Positions 35,669 through 43,892 are shown, counted from the stretch's first letter. The stretch: 64,000 nucleotides of DNA from Bacillus testis (GCF_001243895.1 NZ_LN851186.1:2631842-2695841); one strand, 5' to 3'. Numbers and translations: made by a program. Notes: a model not told the origin generated them from the letters alone.

Positions 35669-36262
35669 TTACCTCCTCCCTTTCCTGCTTCTCCGTTTAT
35701 AAAAGTAACGGTCGATCAGAATGCCTCCGATCATGCTGACCGTCGTAGCCAGCAATGTTGTAATGACAATATCCGTCGGGTTGGCACTGTGATGGGACAT
35801 ACGGAGCGCTATGACAGTCGTCGGAATGAGTGTAATGCTCGATGTATTGATGGCCAGGAAAGTGATCATGGAACGGCTAGCTTCATCCCTGCCGCCGTTC
35901 AATGATTTGAGCTGTTCCATCGCTTTAATGCCCAACGGCGTGGCCGCATTGCCGAGACCGAATGTATTCGCCATCATATTCGACAGGATGTAGCCCAGAG
36001 CAGGATGATCAGGGGGAACATCGGGAAAAAGCCTGGTTATCAGCGGCCTGAATAGATTTGCCATCTTTGCCAGCAAGCCTGATTCCTCTGCTATCCTCAT
36101 AAGGCCGAGCCAGAAAATCAGCACGCTCATCAAACCGAGAGAAATCGTGACGCCCATTCCCGCCGCCTTGAATAAAGCAGTATTGACCGCTTCCATCTTT
36201 CCATTGATCAACGCAAAGACATAGCCGATGATGAACATCGCTCCCCAGATATAATTAACCAT
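35669..36262 (-). CDS. spmA: Spore maturation protein SpmA
   Basis: Partner of SpmB in spore core dehydration and heat resistance. The 197 residues have several helices with nucleoside-recognition-domain motifs: ALFKAAGMGVTISLGLMSVL, LIFWLGLMRIAEESGLLAKM, NTFGLGNAATPLGIKAMEQL and TFLAINTSSITLIPTTVIAL. ATG at 36262 overlaps the dacB stop by 8 bp. It is expressed with dacB from a sigma-E-like promoter. Confidence 0.95.
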   Translation of the reverse strand: MVNYIWGAMFIIGYVFALINGKMEAVNTALFKAAGMGVTISLGLMSVLIFWLGLMRIAEESGLLAKMANLFRPLITRLFPDVPPDHPALGYILSNMMANTFGLGNAATPLGIKAMEQLKSLNGGRDEASRSMITFLAINTSSITLIPTTVIALRMSHHSANPTDIVITTLLATTVSMIGGILIDRYFYKRRSRKGRR

Positions 36263-37421
36263 GGCGGTTCAAATCCAAGAGCATCAAAAAGGCATGCTTC
36301 CATTCTTCCAGGAAACTGGTCTTTCTCTTAGGCTCCAGGCCCTTAAAAAAGATATTGCGGCTGCCGATCGGTTCACCGTTCAGTTCCACGATTGCCTTTC
36401 CGACGATCGGAGGAATGTTATCTTTATTCGACCAATTCCTGCCAGGCTTGACCAATTTGATTTCAGCGGTCACTCTGTCCTGTTCATCCGCAGTCAACGG
36501 ATAGTAAAATGGCCGCTTCAACACCACCTTCTTCCGGTAAAATTTGGATTGGATACCTTTCACATAGCCTGGTCTAAGTACTTGTGTCAAAGTATATTGC
36601 TTAAAACCGTATTCGAAGAGATTCATATGGTCTTTCCAATCATCACCGTCATTCAGCGTTACGGCAATTAAATCCATGCCGTCTTTTTGTGCAGTGGATA
36701 CTAATGTCCGCCTGGCCAGCTTAGTAAATCCTGTCTTGCCTCCGGTTGAATACTTATACAGCGTCAGCATTTTATTCTTATTTTTCCAAGAATAATCCCA
36801 GGCTTCTTCTGTATTGGGCGCACGATGGATCTTGGTTCCCGCTATTTTGGCATATGTACGGTTGTCCATCGCATAACGTGTCAAGAGCGCCATATCATAC
36901 GCCGAGGAATAATGGTTTTCTGTATTGTCGAGGCCATGGGGATTGGTAAAAGAGGAATCCTTCATGCCCAGCTCTTCCGCTTTTTGGTTCATCAAAAGCG
37001 CAAATCCCTCCACGCTTCCGCCTACATGCTCGGCGATCGCTGTTGCCGCATCATTGCCCGAACGGAGCATTAGACCGTATACCAGGTCCTCTAGCTTCAT
37101 CTTCTGCCCCGGCTTCAAGAACAGGGAAGAACCCTCTGCACGTACCGCCTGTTCCGAAATGGAAACCGTATCGTTCAGTTTGCCGGATTCTATGGCGATG
37201 ATAGCGGTCATGATTTTTGTGATACTGGCAATCCGTTTCCGCTGATGCGCTTTCTTTTCGAATAAGACCCGACCGCTCTTTTGTTCCATCAATACTGCAT
37301 TGACTGCTGACACCTTGATCGATTGGGCTTCTTCAGTGGCACTGGCAGAGGACGGAGGAGCCAGCAAAGAAGCAAGCAACAACAAAGACACACCTATTAA
37401 CACCCATTTTTTTAGCGCCAT
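36255..37421 (-). CDS. dacB: Sporulation D-alanyl-D-alanine carboxypeptidase DacB (PBP5*)
   Basis: Class C-type low-molecular-weight PBP that trims cortex peptidoglycan, controlling its cross-linking. The 388 residues have a signal peptide (ends near SASA, residue 29), the active-site motif SITK, SGN (in MLRSGNDAATAIAEHVGG) and KTG (STGGKTGFTKLARRT), and a C-terminal anchoring domain. Context with spmA and spmB and a sigma-E-like promoter identify it as dacB and not dacA or dacF. ATG at 37421 follows the site GATGAGG; the ATG four codons earlier is inside that site. Confidence 0.93.
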   Translation of the reverse strand: MALKKWVLIGVSLLLLASLLAPPSSASATEEAQSIKVSAVNAVLMEQKSGRVLFEKKAHQRKRIASITKIMTAIIAIESGKLNDTVSISEQAVRAEGSSLFLKPGQKMKLEDLVYGLMLRSGNDAATAIAEHVGGSVEGFALLMNQKAEELGMKDSSFTNPHGLDNTENHYSSAYDMALLTRYAMDNRTYAKIAGTKIHRAPNTEEAWDYSWKNKNKMLTLYKYSTGGKTGFTKLARRTLVSTAQKDGMDLIAVTLNDGDDWKDHMNLFEYGFKQYTLTQVLRPGYVKGIQSKFYRKKVVLKRPFYYPLTADEQDRVTAEIKLVKPGRNWSNKDNIPPIVGKAIVELNGEPIGSRNIFFKGLEPKRKTSFLEEWKHAFLMLLDLNRHG

Positions 37422-37452
37422 GAAGTACCTCATCCTTTTTCTGTTTTGTACA

Positions 37453-37481
37453 AGTGTATGCAGGAGGACAAGTGTTATGAC
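37453..37481 (-). promoter_or_regulatory. Sigma-E-like promoter of dacB-spmA-spmB
   Basis: On the minus strand GTCATAA (-35, 37475–37481), a 14-bp spacer and CATACACT (-10, 37453–37460) fit the sigma-E consensus. The operon is sigma-E dependent in B. subtilis. Confidence 0.75.
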
Positions 37482-37532
37482 TCTATTATGGAAGGGCCGT
37501 GCCCAACTTCAGGGATGCAAGTGGCGCATTTC

Positions 37533-38204
37533 TTACATATCTGGGTTGTTGCCCTCTTCTTTCTTCTCCTTTTCAGCCGGATGGCCCCGAAAGGTTGCCG
37601 CCAAGCTTTCATGTTGCACAGCCGTGGCCTCAAAAGAAAACAAACGGAAGACAATCTGGATACAGACCCCGAGGCCAAATGCGGTAATCACCGTTCCAGC
37701 ACCCAATGGGCCGCCCAACATCCACCCCAAGCCGGCAACCAAACATTCCAATAGGCTGCGGCATAGGCCGACCGGCAAGCTTGTGCGCCTGCGGATGGCC
37801 ACCATCAATGAATCTCTGGGCCCTGCTCCAAATCCGGAACTAATATAAAAATAACTGCCCACGGAAGTAGTGAACAAGCCGGCAACCACCAGACCGAGAC
37901 CGCTAAATAAACCATGCATGGAAGGCACTATGCCTGCAGCCAGGATCAAGTCGAGAAACACACCGATCAGAACCATATTTGCCAACGTCCCAATGCCGAT
38001 TTTTTCTTTCAATAAGATCACTACAACGACCAGAGCCACACTTACAAGGACTGTAGCCTGGCCAATTGTCAGCGGCAGCAGATTGGCGATGCCTGCCTGG
38101 AACACTTCCCAAGGGCCATATCCCAAATTGCCGCGAATGACCAAGGAAGTGCCGAGAGCAAACAAAAACAAGCCAAATATCAAGCGAGTAAAGCGCTTTA
38201 TCAT
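37533..38204 (-). CDS. YczE-type membrane protein
   Basis: A 223-residue integral membrane protein with about five helices. FGLFLFALGTSLVIRGNLGY GPWEVFQ near the start and GSYFYISSGFGAGPRDSLMV in the middle are hallmarks of the YczE/YyaS/YitT-like group. YczE of B. subtilis has been linked to peptide antibiotic production, but the biochemical role of the family is not settled. ATG at 38204 with GAGGA 7 bases upstream. The C-terminal tail (HPAEKEKKEEGNNPDM) is highly charged. It is a single gene between the dac operon and the P450. Confidence 0.85.
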   Translation of the reverse strand: MIKRFTRLIFGLFLFALGTSLVIRGNLGYGPWEVFQAGIANLLPLTIGQATVLVSVALVVVVILLKEKIGIGTLANMVLIGVFLDLILAAGIVPSMHGLFSGLGLVVAGLFTTSVGSYFYISSGFGAGPRDSLMVAIRRRTSLPVGLCRSLLECLVAGLGWMLGGPLGAGTVITAFGLGVCIQIVFRLFSFEATAVQHESLAATFRGHPAEKEKKEEGNNPDM

Positions 38205-38290
38205 CAAATATTCCTCAATTCTTTTTAAGTACAGAATTTTCTGATATTTACTATTATACTTTATAGCCTGCCCCTGGCAATCCCCACAAT

Positions 38291-38320
38291 TAAAAAGCCT
38301 TGCATACCGGCAAGGCTTTC
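38291..38320 (-). terminator. Rho-independent terminator after the P450 gene
   Basis: Stem GAAAGCCTTGC/GCAAGGCTTTTT on the minus strand, ending in a T run. Confidence 0.88.
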
Positions 38321-38337
38321 TTCAGTCAGCACACTAT

Positions 38338-39591
38338 TTACAGCAATTTGATGACCACGCCGCTCTTTGGATATGTCGGCAGGCGGTTCAAGCGGATGGT
38401 CAGGTCCTGCGGCGGCAGGTCATATTGCACTTCTTTTGTCAAAAAAGCAAAAGTGGCTTTTAGCACTTCGATTGTCGCCATCTCTCCCGGACAACGATGA
38501 TGCTCATAATAGTCTCCGCCTCCTTGAGGAATCAGGTCGAATAACCCGCCTTTCCAATCCTTGAATCGTTCTGGATCAAAAACCTTGGGTGACTTCCATA
38601 AATGCGGGTCACGGTTGGTGCCGTACAGATCGAGCAGAACAAGCTGGTCTTTCTTGAAATGGACGCCATCCCAACTGAAATCATCGATTGCACGCGCTCC
38701 TAAGAAAGGGGCAAATGGATAAAAACGGCGCACTTCCTGCACAAACATATACAGGTAACTGCCCTTCTCATCATCGTTCAACAGCTTTTCGCGGTTTTCC
38801 GGATAATGGTAGAGAGCCAGAGCTCCGTATGCAACAAAAATAGCAATAGCAACAATCGGACGCAAAATATTAATCAGCTCTATGGCCGCCATATTGGTAT
38901 CGAGCTGTTGCCCATCCAGTTCAGTATGCCATGCCATCGCATAGGCCGACGATTCTTTAGGCACATCTAATTCTTTGCTGCGGACTTGGGTGATGATGCC
39001 GCGGATCCATTTCTCCGCTCTCGAACGAGCCTTCCTTCCCTCCCAATGTCTAGGGCCGACAGCTCCGAAGGCATCTACCATCGCTCCGAAGTCTTCCGCT
39101 CTCATGGTGACTTCTTCCTCCGCTAATGGGACGCCTGCCCATTTGCAGGCTGCACGGCACAGTACTTTTTGCGCTTCCCTGAACAGCACGACCTCGCCAG
39201 CATCTTTCCATCCAGCACTGCTTGCTCTCCACTCTTCTGTCACGTAAGATGCAAGTTCATCCAAATGGCTGGGTGTCATCAATGACATAAATAGCTGTTT
39301 GCGGCAGCGGTGTGCTTCGCCATCCATTCCTTGGATGGCGTTTTCACCGAAGAGCGTTTTTTGGACTCTCTTTGGTGTGACTCCCTTACGTTTGAAGAGC
39401 CGATTGTCATAAAACATGCGGGCTGCTTCTTCCCCGCTTATGCATACTACTTTTTCCCCAAGAAGGCGGGTCCGGAAGACACGGGTCCCATACTTCTGGC
39501 AGCGGTTCGGGATATAGCGGTATCCCTCTTGCAACAAAGCGATTGAATCATCAAGCGTTATTTCCTGCGGCACTTTCTTCATTATTTCCAT
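38338..39591 (-). CDS. cypC: Fatty-acid peroxygenase, cytochrome P450 CYP152 type
   Basis: Hydroxylates fatty acids at the alpha or beta carbon using hydrogen peroxide. At 417 residues it has the same length as B. subtilis P450BSbeta. The I-helix carries Arg-Pro (NILRPIVAIAIFVAYGALAL) in place of the usual acid-Thr pair, which is the mark of CYP152 peroxygenases. The heme-binding loop is GGGDYYEHHRCPGEMATIEV with the cysteine ligand. ATG at 39591 lies 12 bases after AAGGAG. Single gene with its own terminator. No redox partner is needed, and none is nearby. Confidence 0.93.
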   Translation of the reverse strand: MEIMKKVPQEITLDDSIALLQEGYRYIPNRCQKYGTRVFRTRLLGEKVVCISGEEAARMFYDNRLFKRKGVTPKRVQKTLFGENAIQGMDGEAHRCRKQLFMSLMTPSHLDELASYVTEEWRASSAGWKDAGEVVLFREAQKVLCRAACKWAGVPLAEEEVTMRAEDFGAMVDAFGAVGPRHWEGRKARSRAEKWIRGIITQVRSKELDVPKESSAYAMAWHTELDGQQLDTNMAAIELINILRPIVAIAIFVAYGALALYHYPENREKLLNDDEKGSYLYMFVQEVRRFYPFAPFLGARAIDDFSWDGVHFKKDQLVLLDLYGTNRDPHLWKSPKVFDPERFKDWKGGLFDLIPQGGGDYYEHHRCPGEMATIEVLKATFAFLTKEVQYDLPPQDLTIRLNRLPTYPKSGVVIKLL

Positions 39592-39708
39592 CTGGCCATA
39601 CAACTCCTTAAGCAACCTTAATTGCTATAAGATTACCCGAAATAGGAGCTGAACAAACGTTCATGCCTTCATCTTCTTCTGCTCGTCAGGAGTTCTAAGG
39701 GCCCTTGG

Positions 39709-40572
39709 TCAAAAGGGAGTCCATTGCAGCTTATGCGCTTTTTCATACCGGTTTGCCACATTCGGCCAGTACACGACATTCCAGAATTGATCAACATAGT
39801 CGGCGCGCTTATTTTTATACTGTAAATAATAAGCATGTTCCCAGACATCTAGGACAAGGAGCGGTATGGTATCCCATTGAGTCAGAATCATATGCAACTG
39901 TGACATTAGTATTTCCAACCGCCGTGCCCGCGGAGACCATACCAGGATGGCCCATCCGACACCCGGCACCTGCTTGGCGACTTCCGAGAACTCCTTTTTG
40001 AATGCCGCATAGCTGCCGAAATCCTTTACAATTTGCTTAAGCAATTGGCCATGTGGCTCCCCGCCGCCGTTCGGGTTCATATTCTCCCAGAAGATTGTAT
40101 GCAAATAATGCCCGGAACCATTGAAGGCTGCTTCGTTTTGCCAATGCTTAATCAAGGAAAAGTCCCCGCTTTCCCGCGCTTGCTTCATCATTTTTTCCGC
40201 TTTGTTCAATCCATCTACGTACGCCTGATGATGCTTATCATGGTGAAGCCTCATGATTTCTTCTGAAATATACGGCTCTAATGCATTATACGGATATGGA
40301 AGCGGCGGTAACGTGTGCTGCCCGGCAGGTACGCTCTGCTGCCTGGCTTCTTGGCCTTCGACTTCTCCTCTTAAATCAGCCTGTACTTGTTTTACCTTGT
40401 CCTGCAGGGCAAGGATCTCCTCTTTCTGTTTGTAATCAGCCTGGAGGGATCGTTCGATTTCATCCAACTGACTCTGGAGCCCCTCATTCGATATTCTTTG
40501 TTCCGCCAAATAGTCCTTCACATCCACCAGCCATCCTTGGACCTGGTCAACATAATCTTTAAATACGGACAT
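39709..40572 (-). CDS. sodF: Fe/Mn superoxide dismutase with N-terminal extension (SodF-like)
   Basis: The last 200 of 287 residues form a superoxide dismutase. Metal ligands are visible in LHHDKHHQAYVDGLNKAE, FNGSGHYLHTIFWENMNP and LDVWEHAYYLQYKNKRADYV. Residues 1–85 are an added, mostly charged helical segment with coiled-coil character (SQLDEIERSLQADYKQKEEI). This layout matches the extended SodF/YqgD-like proteins of Bacillus more than the standard SodA. ATG at 40572 with GGGAGG upstream. The extension could mediate oligomer or spore-coat association (inference). The gene is monocistronic. Confidence 0.9.
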   Translation of the reverse strand: MSVFKDYVDQVQGWLVDVKDYLAEQRISNEGLQSQLDEIERSLQADYKQKEEILALQDKVKQVQADLRGEVEGQEARQQSVPAGQHTLPPLPYPYNALEPYISEEIMRLHHDKHHQAYVDGLNKAEKMMKQARESGDFSLIKHWQNEAAFNGSGHYLHTIFWENMNPNGGGEPHGQLLKQIVKDFGSYAAFKKEFSEVAKQVPGVGWAILVWSPRARRLEILMSQLHMILTQWDTIPLLVLDVWEHAYYLQYKNKRADYVDQFWNVVYWPNVANRYEKAHKLQWTPF

Positions 40573-40686
40573 TTCATCGCCTCCCTTTTCACTACTATGA
40601 AAAAACAGCTTGTTTCATGAAATGTTTCCGTTTTCCGCCCCCAAAATTTCTTCAATCAAAGTAAAGCTGCACAATCAACGTTAGAG

Positions 40687-40719
40687 TATAATAAATAGCC
40701 TAACTCATATTGATTAGGC
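40687..40719 (+). promoter_or_regulatory. Toxin promoter -10 box and 5' leader hairpin
   Basis: TATAAT (40687–40692) with a weak -35, then GCCTAA/TTAGGC (40698–40703, 40714–40719) as a 5' stem-loop in the predicted toxin leader, a place where type I toxin mRNAs often hide their ribosome site. Confidence 0.45.
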
Positions 40720-40776
40720 CATAAAAGATGCAGAAAATATAGACTTATAAGTCATATAATCATGGACGAAAGATGT

Positions 40777-40872
40777 GTGGATCGTACGGTCCTAGCAACA
40801 GATGTCTTAATGGTTGTTATTTCGTTCGCGTCCTTAGTCGTTGCTATCATTGTTGCATGCAAAAAAGACTAA
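40777..40872 (+). CDS. Small hydrophobic toxin-like peptide (type I toxin–antitoxin)
   Basis: A 31-residue frame starting at GTG 40777: MDRTVLATDVLMVVISFASL, then VVAIIVACKKD. One transmembrane helix followed by a short basic tail is the form of the holin-like type I toxins (BsrG/TxpA-like group) of Firmicutes. ATG 40762 in the same frame is an alternative start. The ribosome site is weak (GGA at 40765–40767), as is common for such toxins. A shared bidirectional terminator overlaps its stop codon, and a promoter facing it (40999–41026) would give an antisense RNA over its 3' end. The toxin role is inferred from form and layout. Confidence 0.6.
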   Translation: MDRTVLATDVLMVVISFASLVVAIIVACKKD

Positions 40873-40910
40873 GCTACCCTTAGCCAAGGTGATAGAAGCC
40901 TAGTCTTTTA
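40861..40910. terminator. Bidirectional terminator of the toxin–antitoxin locus
   Basis: AAAAAAGACTAAGCT pairs with AGCCTAGTCTTTT around a CTTAGCCAAGG-containing loop. On the minus strand it ends in TTTTTT, a good end for the antisense RNA; on the plus strand it follows the toxin stop codon. Confidence 0.75.
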
Positions 40911-40955
40911 TCCACCGCCGCGATCTTACTTTGCGGTAGTAGCAACTGAGGATTG

Positions 40956-40976
40956 AGATGTTACCAGCATCTTTTA
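40956..40976 (+). terminator. Second hairpin on the toxin strand
   Basis: AGATG-TTACCAG-CATCTTTTAG. If the toxin mRNA reads past 40910 it could end here, which would overlap the antisense RNA along nearly its whole length. Confidence 0.5.
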
Positions 40977-41047
40977 GTCCTCTTTTTGATTTTATGGTAT
41001 TGTAGCGTCCTTATACATATGTTCAACCAACTTATGGATTTTGCATC

Positions 41048-41080
41048 ATCGGTGGGAGATGAATGAATACCCCCACCGAT
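41048..41080 (-). repeat. Perfect 9-bp inverted repeat after ypuI
   Basis: ATCGGTGGG (41048–41056) and CCCACCGAT (41072–41080), 12 bases past the ypuI stop. There is no T run, so it is a stem that might stabilise the 3' end and not a classical terminator. Confidence 0.55.
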
Positions 41081-41092
41081 TAAAGTTGCACT

Positions 41093-41581
41093 TTATTTGG
41101 AATGCATCATTTTTGTCCGGTAATCCGTTTCATAATATTCCAGCTCTTCTCTGATGTGCTGGAAGCTGCCTTCCAATCCCTTGATCAAGGCAGCAAAAGA
41201 GGCCGGCACTGACTGGTGGTATTTAATGGAGTTCTTTCCCGTATAGGCTGAACGGCTGTCTTCGTACCAAGCGTCATTCTTCGGCGAGAAAAACTCTTCA
41301 ATGCATTGGTGGAAAACTTTGTAGAGTGTCTTTTCGGCTGCACCTTTATGGAAAGTGTTGTTGCCCAGGACGATTTTGCATGTTTCATATCCTTCTTCGC
41401 AATAAACCGCCAAACGTCTGACAGTCGATAATAAACTTTGATAATAAGCCTCGTCCCCGCTGCTTTCATCCTGAAGCATGCGTATCGTGGTTCCATTCAA
41501 AAAACTGTTCATCTTTTCTACGCTTTCGCCCAAAAAACTCTTTACTTCTTCCAGTTGCATCTGAACCATGCTATTTCCCAC
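41093..41581 (-). CDS. ypuI: YpuI family protein (DUF3907)
   Basis: A 162-residue soluble, helical protein conserved next to dacB and scpAB in Bacillus. Seen: LEEVKSFLGESVEKMNSFLN, LSTVRRLAVYCEEGYETCKI and a central EEFFSPKNDAWYEDSRSAYT segment. No function is known. The start is GTG at 41581, with GGAGG 10 bases upstream; an ATG two codons on lacks its own site. In B. subtilis it lies directly between dacB and scpB; here an unrecognised gene sits between ypuI and scpB. Confidence 0.88.
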   Translation of the reverse strand: MGNSMVQMQLEEVKSFLGESVEKMNSFLNGTTIRMLQDESSGDEAYYQSLLSTVRRLAVYCEEGYETCKIVLGNNTFHKGAAEKTLYKVFHQCIEEFFSPKNDAWYEDSRSAYTGKNSIKYHQSVPASFAALIKGLEGSFQHIREELEYYETDYRTKMMHSK

Positions 41582-41616
41582 GTCTTGTCATCCTCCTACA
41601 ATTTTTGCTTTTCTAT

Positions 41617-42153
41617 TCAATAGGTTCCCAGTTGGAAGGTTCTTTCCGTTTCAATACAGCGCATCATATGCTCAATTTCCTGGTAGTCGGCGTTCTGGCA
41701 ATAGTTCATCAATTCTTGCTCAGAATGAATATACAGCCGTTTTCTTGATTGTAAGCTGCTATCTTTTGCCAGGCAGACCAATCCGACGATATCCCTGAAA
41801 TAGATGTCCCTCTTGCCTATTTGGAATAGCGGATTATGTTCATAAGGGACAAAGCGCTCAAAGCGCTCTTCAAAATAGCGAAGGAACATGACATGCAGGG
41901 TCCTCTCTTTGGAACCAACCTGATAAACAACCTCTGACACGTTAAAGAATTCTTCAGGTGAAACCTGTTTGGATTTCACCAATTCATATCCTCGGCATTG
42001 CTTAATCCACACTGGCATTCCCCCATCACTATCATACTCGCTTGCCACAGCCTGTGGCAGGGCTATCCTCTGAAATAATGCATGAACACTGTTAATGAAC
42101 ATACCGTAGTCGCCAACATGCTCCTGCCCCAAAAGAAAAACGAATAACTGCAT
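41617..42153 (-). CDS. Unrecognised protein between ypuI and scpB
   Basis: About 178 residues if it starts at ATG 42153 (MQLFVFLLGQEHVGDYGMFI). The frame is open 12 codons further up to a GTG, and an AGGGGGA tract lies 18 bases before the ATG, so the start is uncertain. The protein looks soluble, with aromatic- and charge-rich segments (VVYQVGSKERTLHVMFLRYF, FVPYEHNPLFQIGKRDIYF, EQELMNYCQNADYQEIEHMM). I recognise no family. It lies on the same strand as scpA-scpB and ypuI, about 80 bases after scpB. Confidence 0.7.
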   Translation of the reverse strand: MQLFVFLLGQEHVGDYGMFINSVHALFQRIALPQAVASEYDSDGGMPVWIKQCRGYELVKSKQVSPEEFFNVSEVVYQVGSKERTLHVMFLRYFEERFERFVPYEHNPLFQIGKRDIYFRDIVGLVCLAKDSSLQSRKRLYIHSEQELMNYCQNADYQEIEHMMRCIETERTFQLGTY

Positions 42154-42235
42154 ATGACAAACACTGGTAATTCCCCCTAATAGTAACACAACCTGGAATG
42201 TACTGTCATAACAATTATTCGTTCTTTTCCTCTAT

Positions 42236-42817
42236 TTAACTAGGCAGCCCAAAGAACAGATCGGCTTCATCCTGTTCCAATGCCTCTTCCTGCACATCGT
42301 CGAGCGGAGGCAAATCCTTCAGCGTCTTCAATCCGAAGCAATCGAGGAATTCTTTGGTCGTTCCGTAAAGGATCGGCCTGCCCGGCCCTTCTGCGCGCCC
42401 GGTTTCTTTGATAAGCGCTTTAGCCGTCAGCGTCTGGAGGGACCTGTCCGTCTTGACTCCACGTATGGCTTCGATTTCGATGCGGGTAATCGGCTGTTTG
42501 TATGCGACAATCGCCAATGTTTCCAAAGCAGCCTGCGACAAACTGGCGCTGTTTGATGACTCAACCAGCTTCTTTAAGTACTCGGAATGCTCTTTCTTCG
42601 TCACCATCTGGAAGACGCCACCGACTTCGATGATCGAAAGCCCACGGGACTTCTTTTTGTACTCTTCTTGAAGATCTTCAAGTAATTCTGTAGCCTGCAA
42701 GGCCGTCGTATCAAGCACATCGGTTATTTGCTGCAGGGAGATGCCTTCATCCCCCGCGGCAAACAACAATGCTTCGAGGATGCCCTGCCCTTTATTCTTA
42801 TTCACTGCTTCATGCAC
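42236..42817 (-). CDS. scpB: Segregation and condensation protein ScpB
   Basis: Accessory subunit of the SMC–ScpAB condensin that compacts and separates chromosomes. The 193 residues contain two winged-helix domains, with ALLFAAGDEGISLQQITDVL and the family signature SQAALETLAIVAYKQPITRI followed by EIEAIRGVKTDRSLQTL, and GRAEGPGRPILYGTT near the end. The start overlaps the scpA stop by 8 bp. Confidence 0.96.
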   Translation of the reverse strand: MHEAVNKNKGQGILEALLFAAGDEGISLQQITDVLDTTALQATELLEDLQEEYKKKSRGLSIIEVGGVFQMVTKKEHSEYLKKLVESSNSASLSQAALETLAIVAYKQPITRIEIEAIRGVKTDRSLQTLTAKALIKETGRAEGPGRPILYGTTKEFLDCFGLKTLKDLPPLDDVQEEALEQDEADLFFGLPS

Positions 42818-43556
42818 CTTCCTTGTTGACTATAAATAATTCTGCAAAGTTATTCTCCTGCTCTGCAAAGATTTCATTGCGTTTCAGCAACTCCAGGATG
42901 GCAAGAAACGTAATGACAATATGCTCTTTGGTGTGGAAGGGGAAGAGCTCCCCGAAACTTACACGCCCGGTCAGCGACTTGAGTTCAAGACGTATTTCGT
43001 CCATGCGTTTTTCGATGGAGATTTCCTGGCGTGTCACTTTCGTGTGAAGCGGCTTCTGCAGCTTTTTCCTGCGCAATAATTTATGGTACGCCCCAAGCAT
43101 ATCATAGAGCGTCACATTTAATTCCACTTTCTGCGGTCCCAATTCTCTCATTAAATGCGAAAGGTCGGCAGGGGGCTTTGAGAACATCAGGCTCCGTTCA
43201 TGTTCCATTTCCTGGAGTTCTTCGGCCGCATGCTTATATTTCTTGTATTCAAGCAATCTCTCTACCAATTCATCCCGCGGATCTTCTTCGTATTCAAAAT
43301 CTGTTTCTTCCTCGATCTCTTCCTCATGCTTCGGCAGCAGCATTTTGCTCTTGATCGCAAGCAGAGTAGCGGCCATCACCAGATATTCAGATGCCACATC
43401 CAGTTCTAGCTCTTTCATCGTATGGATGTACAACAAATATTGCTCCGTGATTTCGGCAACCGGGATATCGTATATATCTATTTCCAATGTATGTATCAGA
43501 TGCAGCAACAGATCCAGTGGACCTTCGAAAGCATCAATTTTTACGTTATAAATCAT
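42810..43556 (-). CDS. scpA: Segregation and condensation protein ScpA
   Basis: Kleisin that bridges the SMC heads. The 248 residues begin with the conserved IDAFEGPLDLLLHLIHTLEI, followed by IPVAEITEQYLLYI and YLVMAATLLAIKSKMLLPKH. A charged linker (EEEIEEETDFEYEED) leads to a C-terminal winged helix (VITFLAILELLKRNEIFAEQ) that contacts SMC. Operon with scpB; the start at ATG 43556 has no close competitor. Confidence 0.96.
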   Translation of the reverse strand: MIYNVKIDAFEGPLDLLLHLIHTLEIDIYDIPVAEITEQYLLYIHTMKELELDVASEYLVMAATLLAIKSKMLLPKHEEEIEEETDFEYEEDPRDELVERLLEYKKYKHAAEELQEMEHERSLMFSKPPADLSHLMRELGPQKVELNVTLYDMLGAYHKLLRRKKLQKPLHTKVTRQEISIEKRMDEIRLELKSLTGRVSFGELFPFHTKEHIVITFLAILELLKRNEIFAEQENNFAELFIVNKEGA

Positions 43557-43742
43557 TTTTTGTCCACCATCGCTTCTTAATTGCAGCTATATCCTAAGTA
43601 TAGATGAAGTTGCGGTTTATTCCAATATGGATTCGATTCCGCTGTCTGCGTAATATTTAACAATTCTAGGCTTACGCCTATACCCATTCCATTATTGTGT
43701 CATATGCTGACATTGAAGTAAACCTTTAAGGAGGTCAAAAAT

Positions 43743-43856
43743 ATGGGTGAAAGTTGTTGTGGCGGCGGATACGGCGGCGGATACGGTACTGGATTCGCAT
43801 TGATTGTGACGCTATTCATTCTGTTAGTGATTGTTGGTGCAGCGTTCTGCTGCTAG
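43743..43856 (+). CDS. YjcZ-type small sporulation protein
   Basis: A 37-residue protein: [20 protein letters not shown] followed by [18 protein letters not shown] glycine-rich head and a single hydrophobic FALIVxLFILLxIVG helix define the YjcZ/SscA family of tiny Bacillus proteins, several of which appear in spores. Cysteine pairs at both ends (CC near residue 5 and CC at the very end) are unusual and could allow disulfide links or metal binding. RBS AAGGAGG 9 bases before ATG. A weak sigma-K-like sequence (AC at 43682–43683, CATATGCTG at 43701–43709) lies upstream, and a terminator follows. Confidence 0.85.
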   Translation: MGESCCGGGYGGGYGTGFALIVTLFILLVIVGAAFCC

Positions 43857-43865
43857 AAAGAACAG

Positions 43866-43892
43866 GTACCCGGCCTAGCACCGGGTCTTTTA
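43866..43892 (+). terminator. Terminator after the YjcZ-type gene
   Basis: Stem TACCCGG/CCGGGT with a CCTAGCA loop, then CTTTT. Confidence 0.7.

Larger units (their letters stand above)
40861..40992 (-). ncRNA. Predicted antisense RNA antitoxin
   Basis: Promoter on the minus strand with -35 TTGAAC (41021–41026), a 16-bp spacer and -10 TACAAT (40999–41004) would start near 40992 and end at the 40861 terminator, giving about 130 bases complementary to the 3' part of the toxin transcript. Internal stems ACCGC/GCGGT (40914–40937) and AGATG/CATCT (40956–40972) suggest a folded RNA. Predicted only from layout. Confidence 0.55.

Noticed and set aside
43682-43709. Sigma-K promoter for the YjcZ-type gene
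   Set aside because: -10 CATATGCTG departs from CATANNNTA at the end; too weak for a separate feature.
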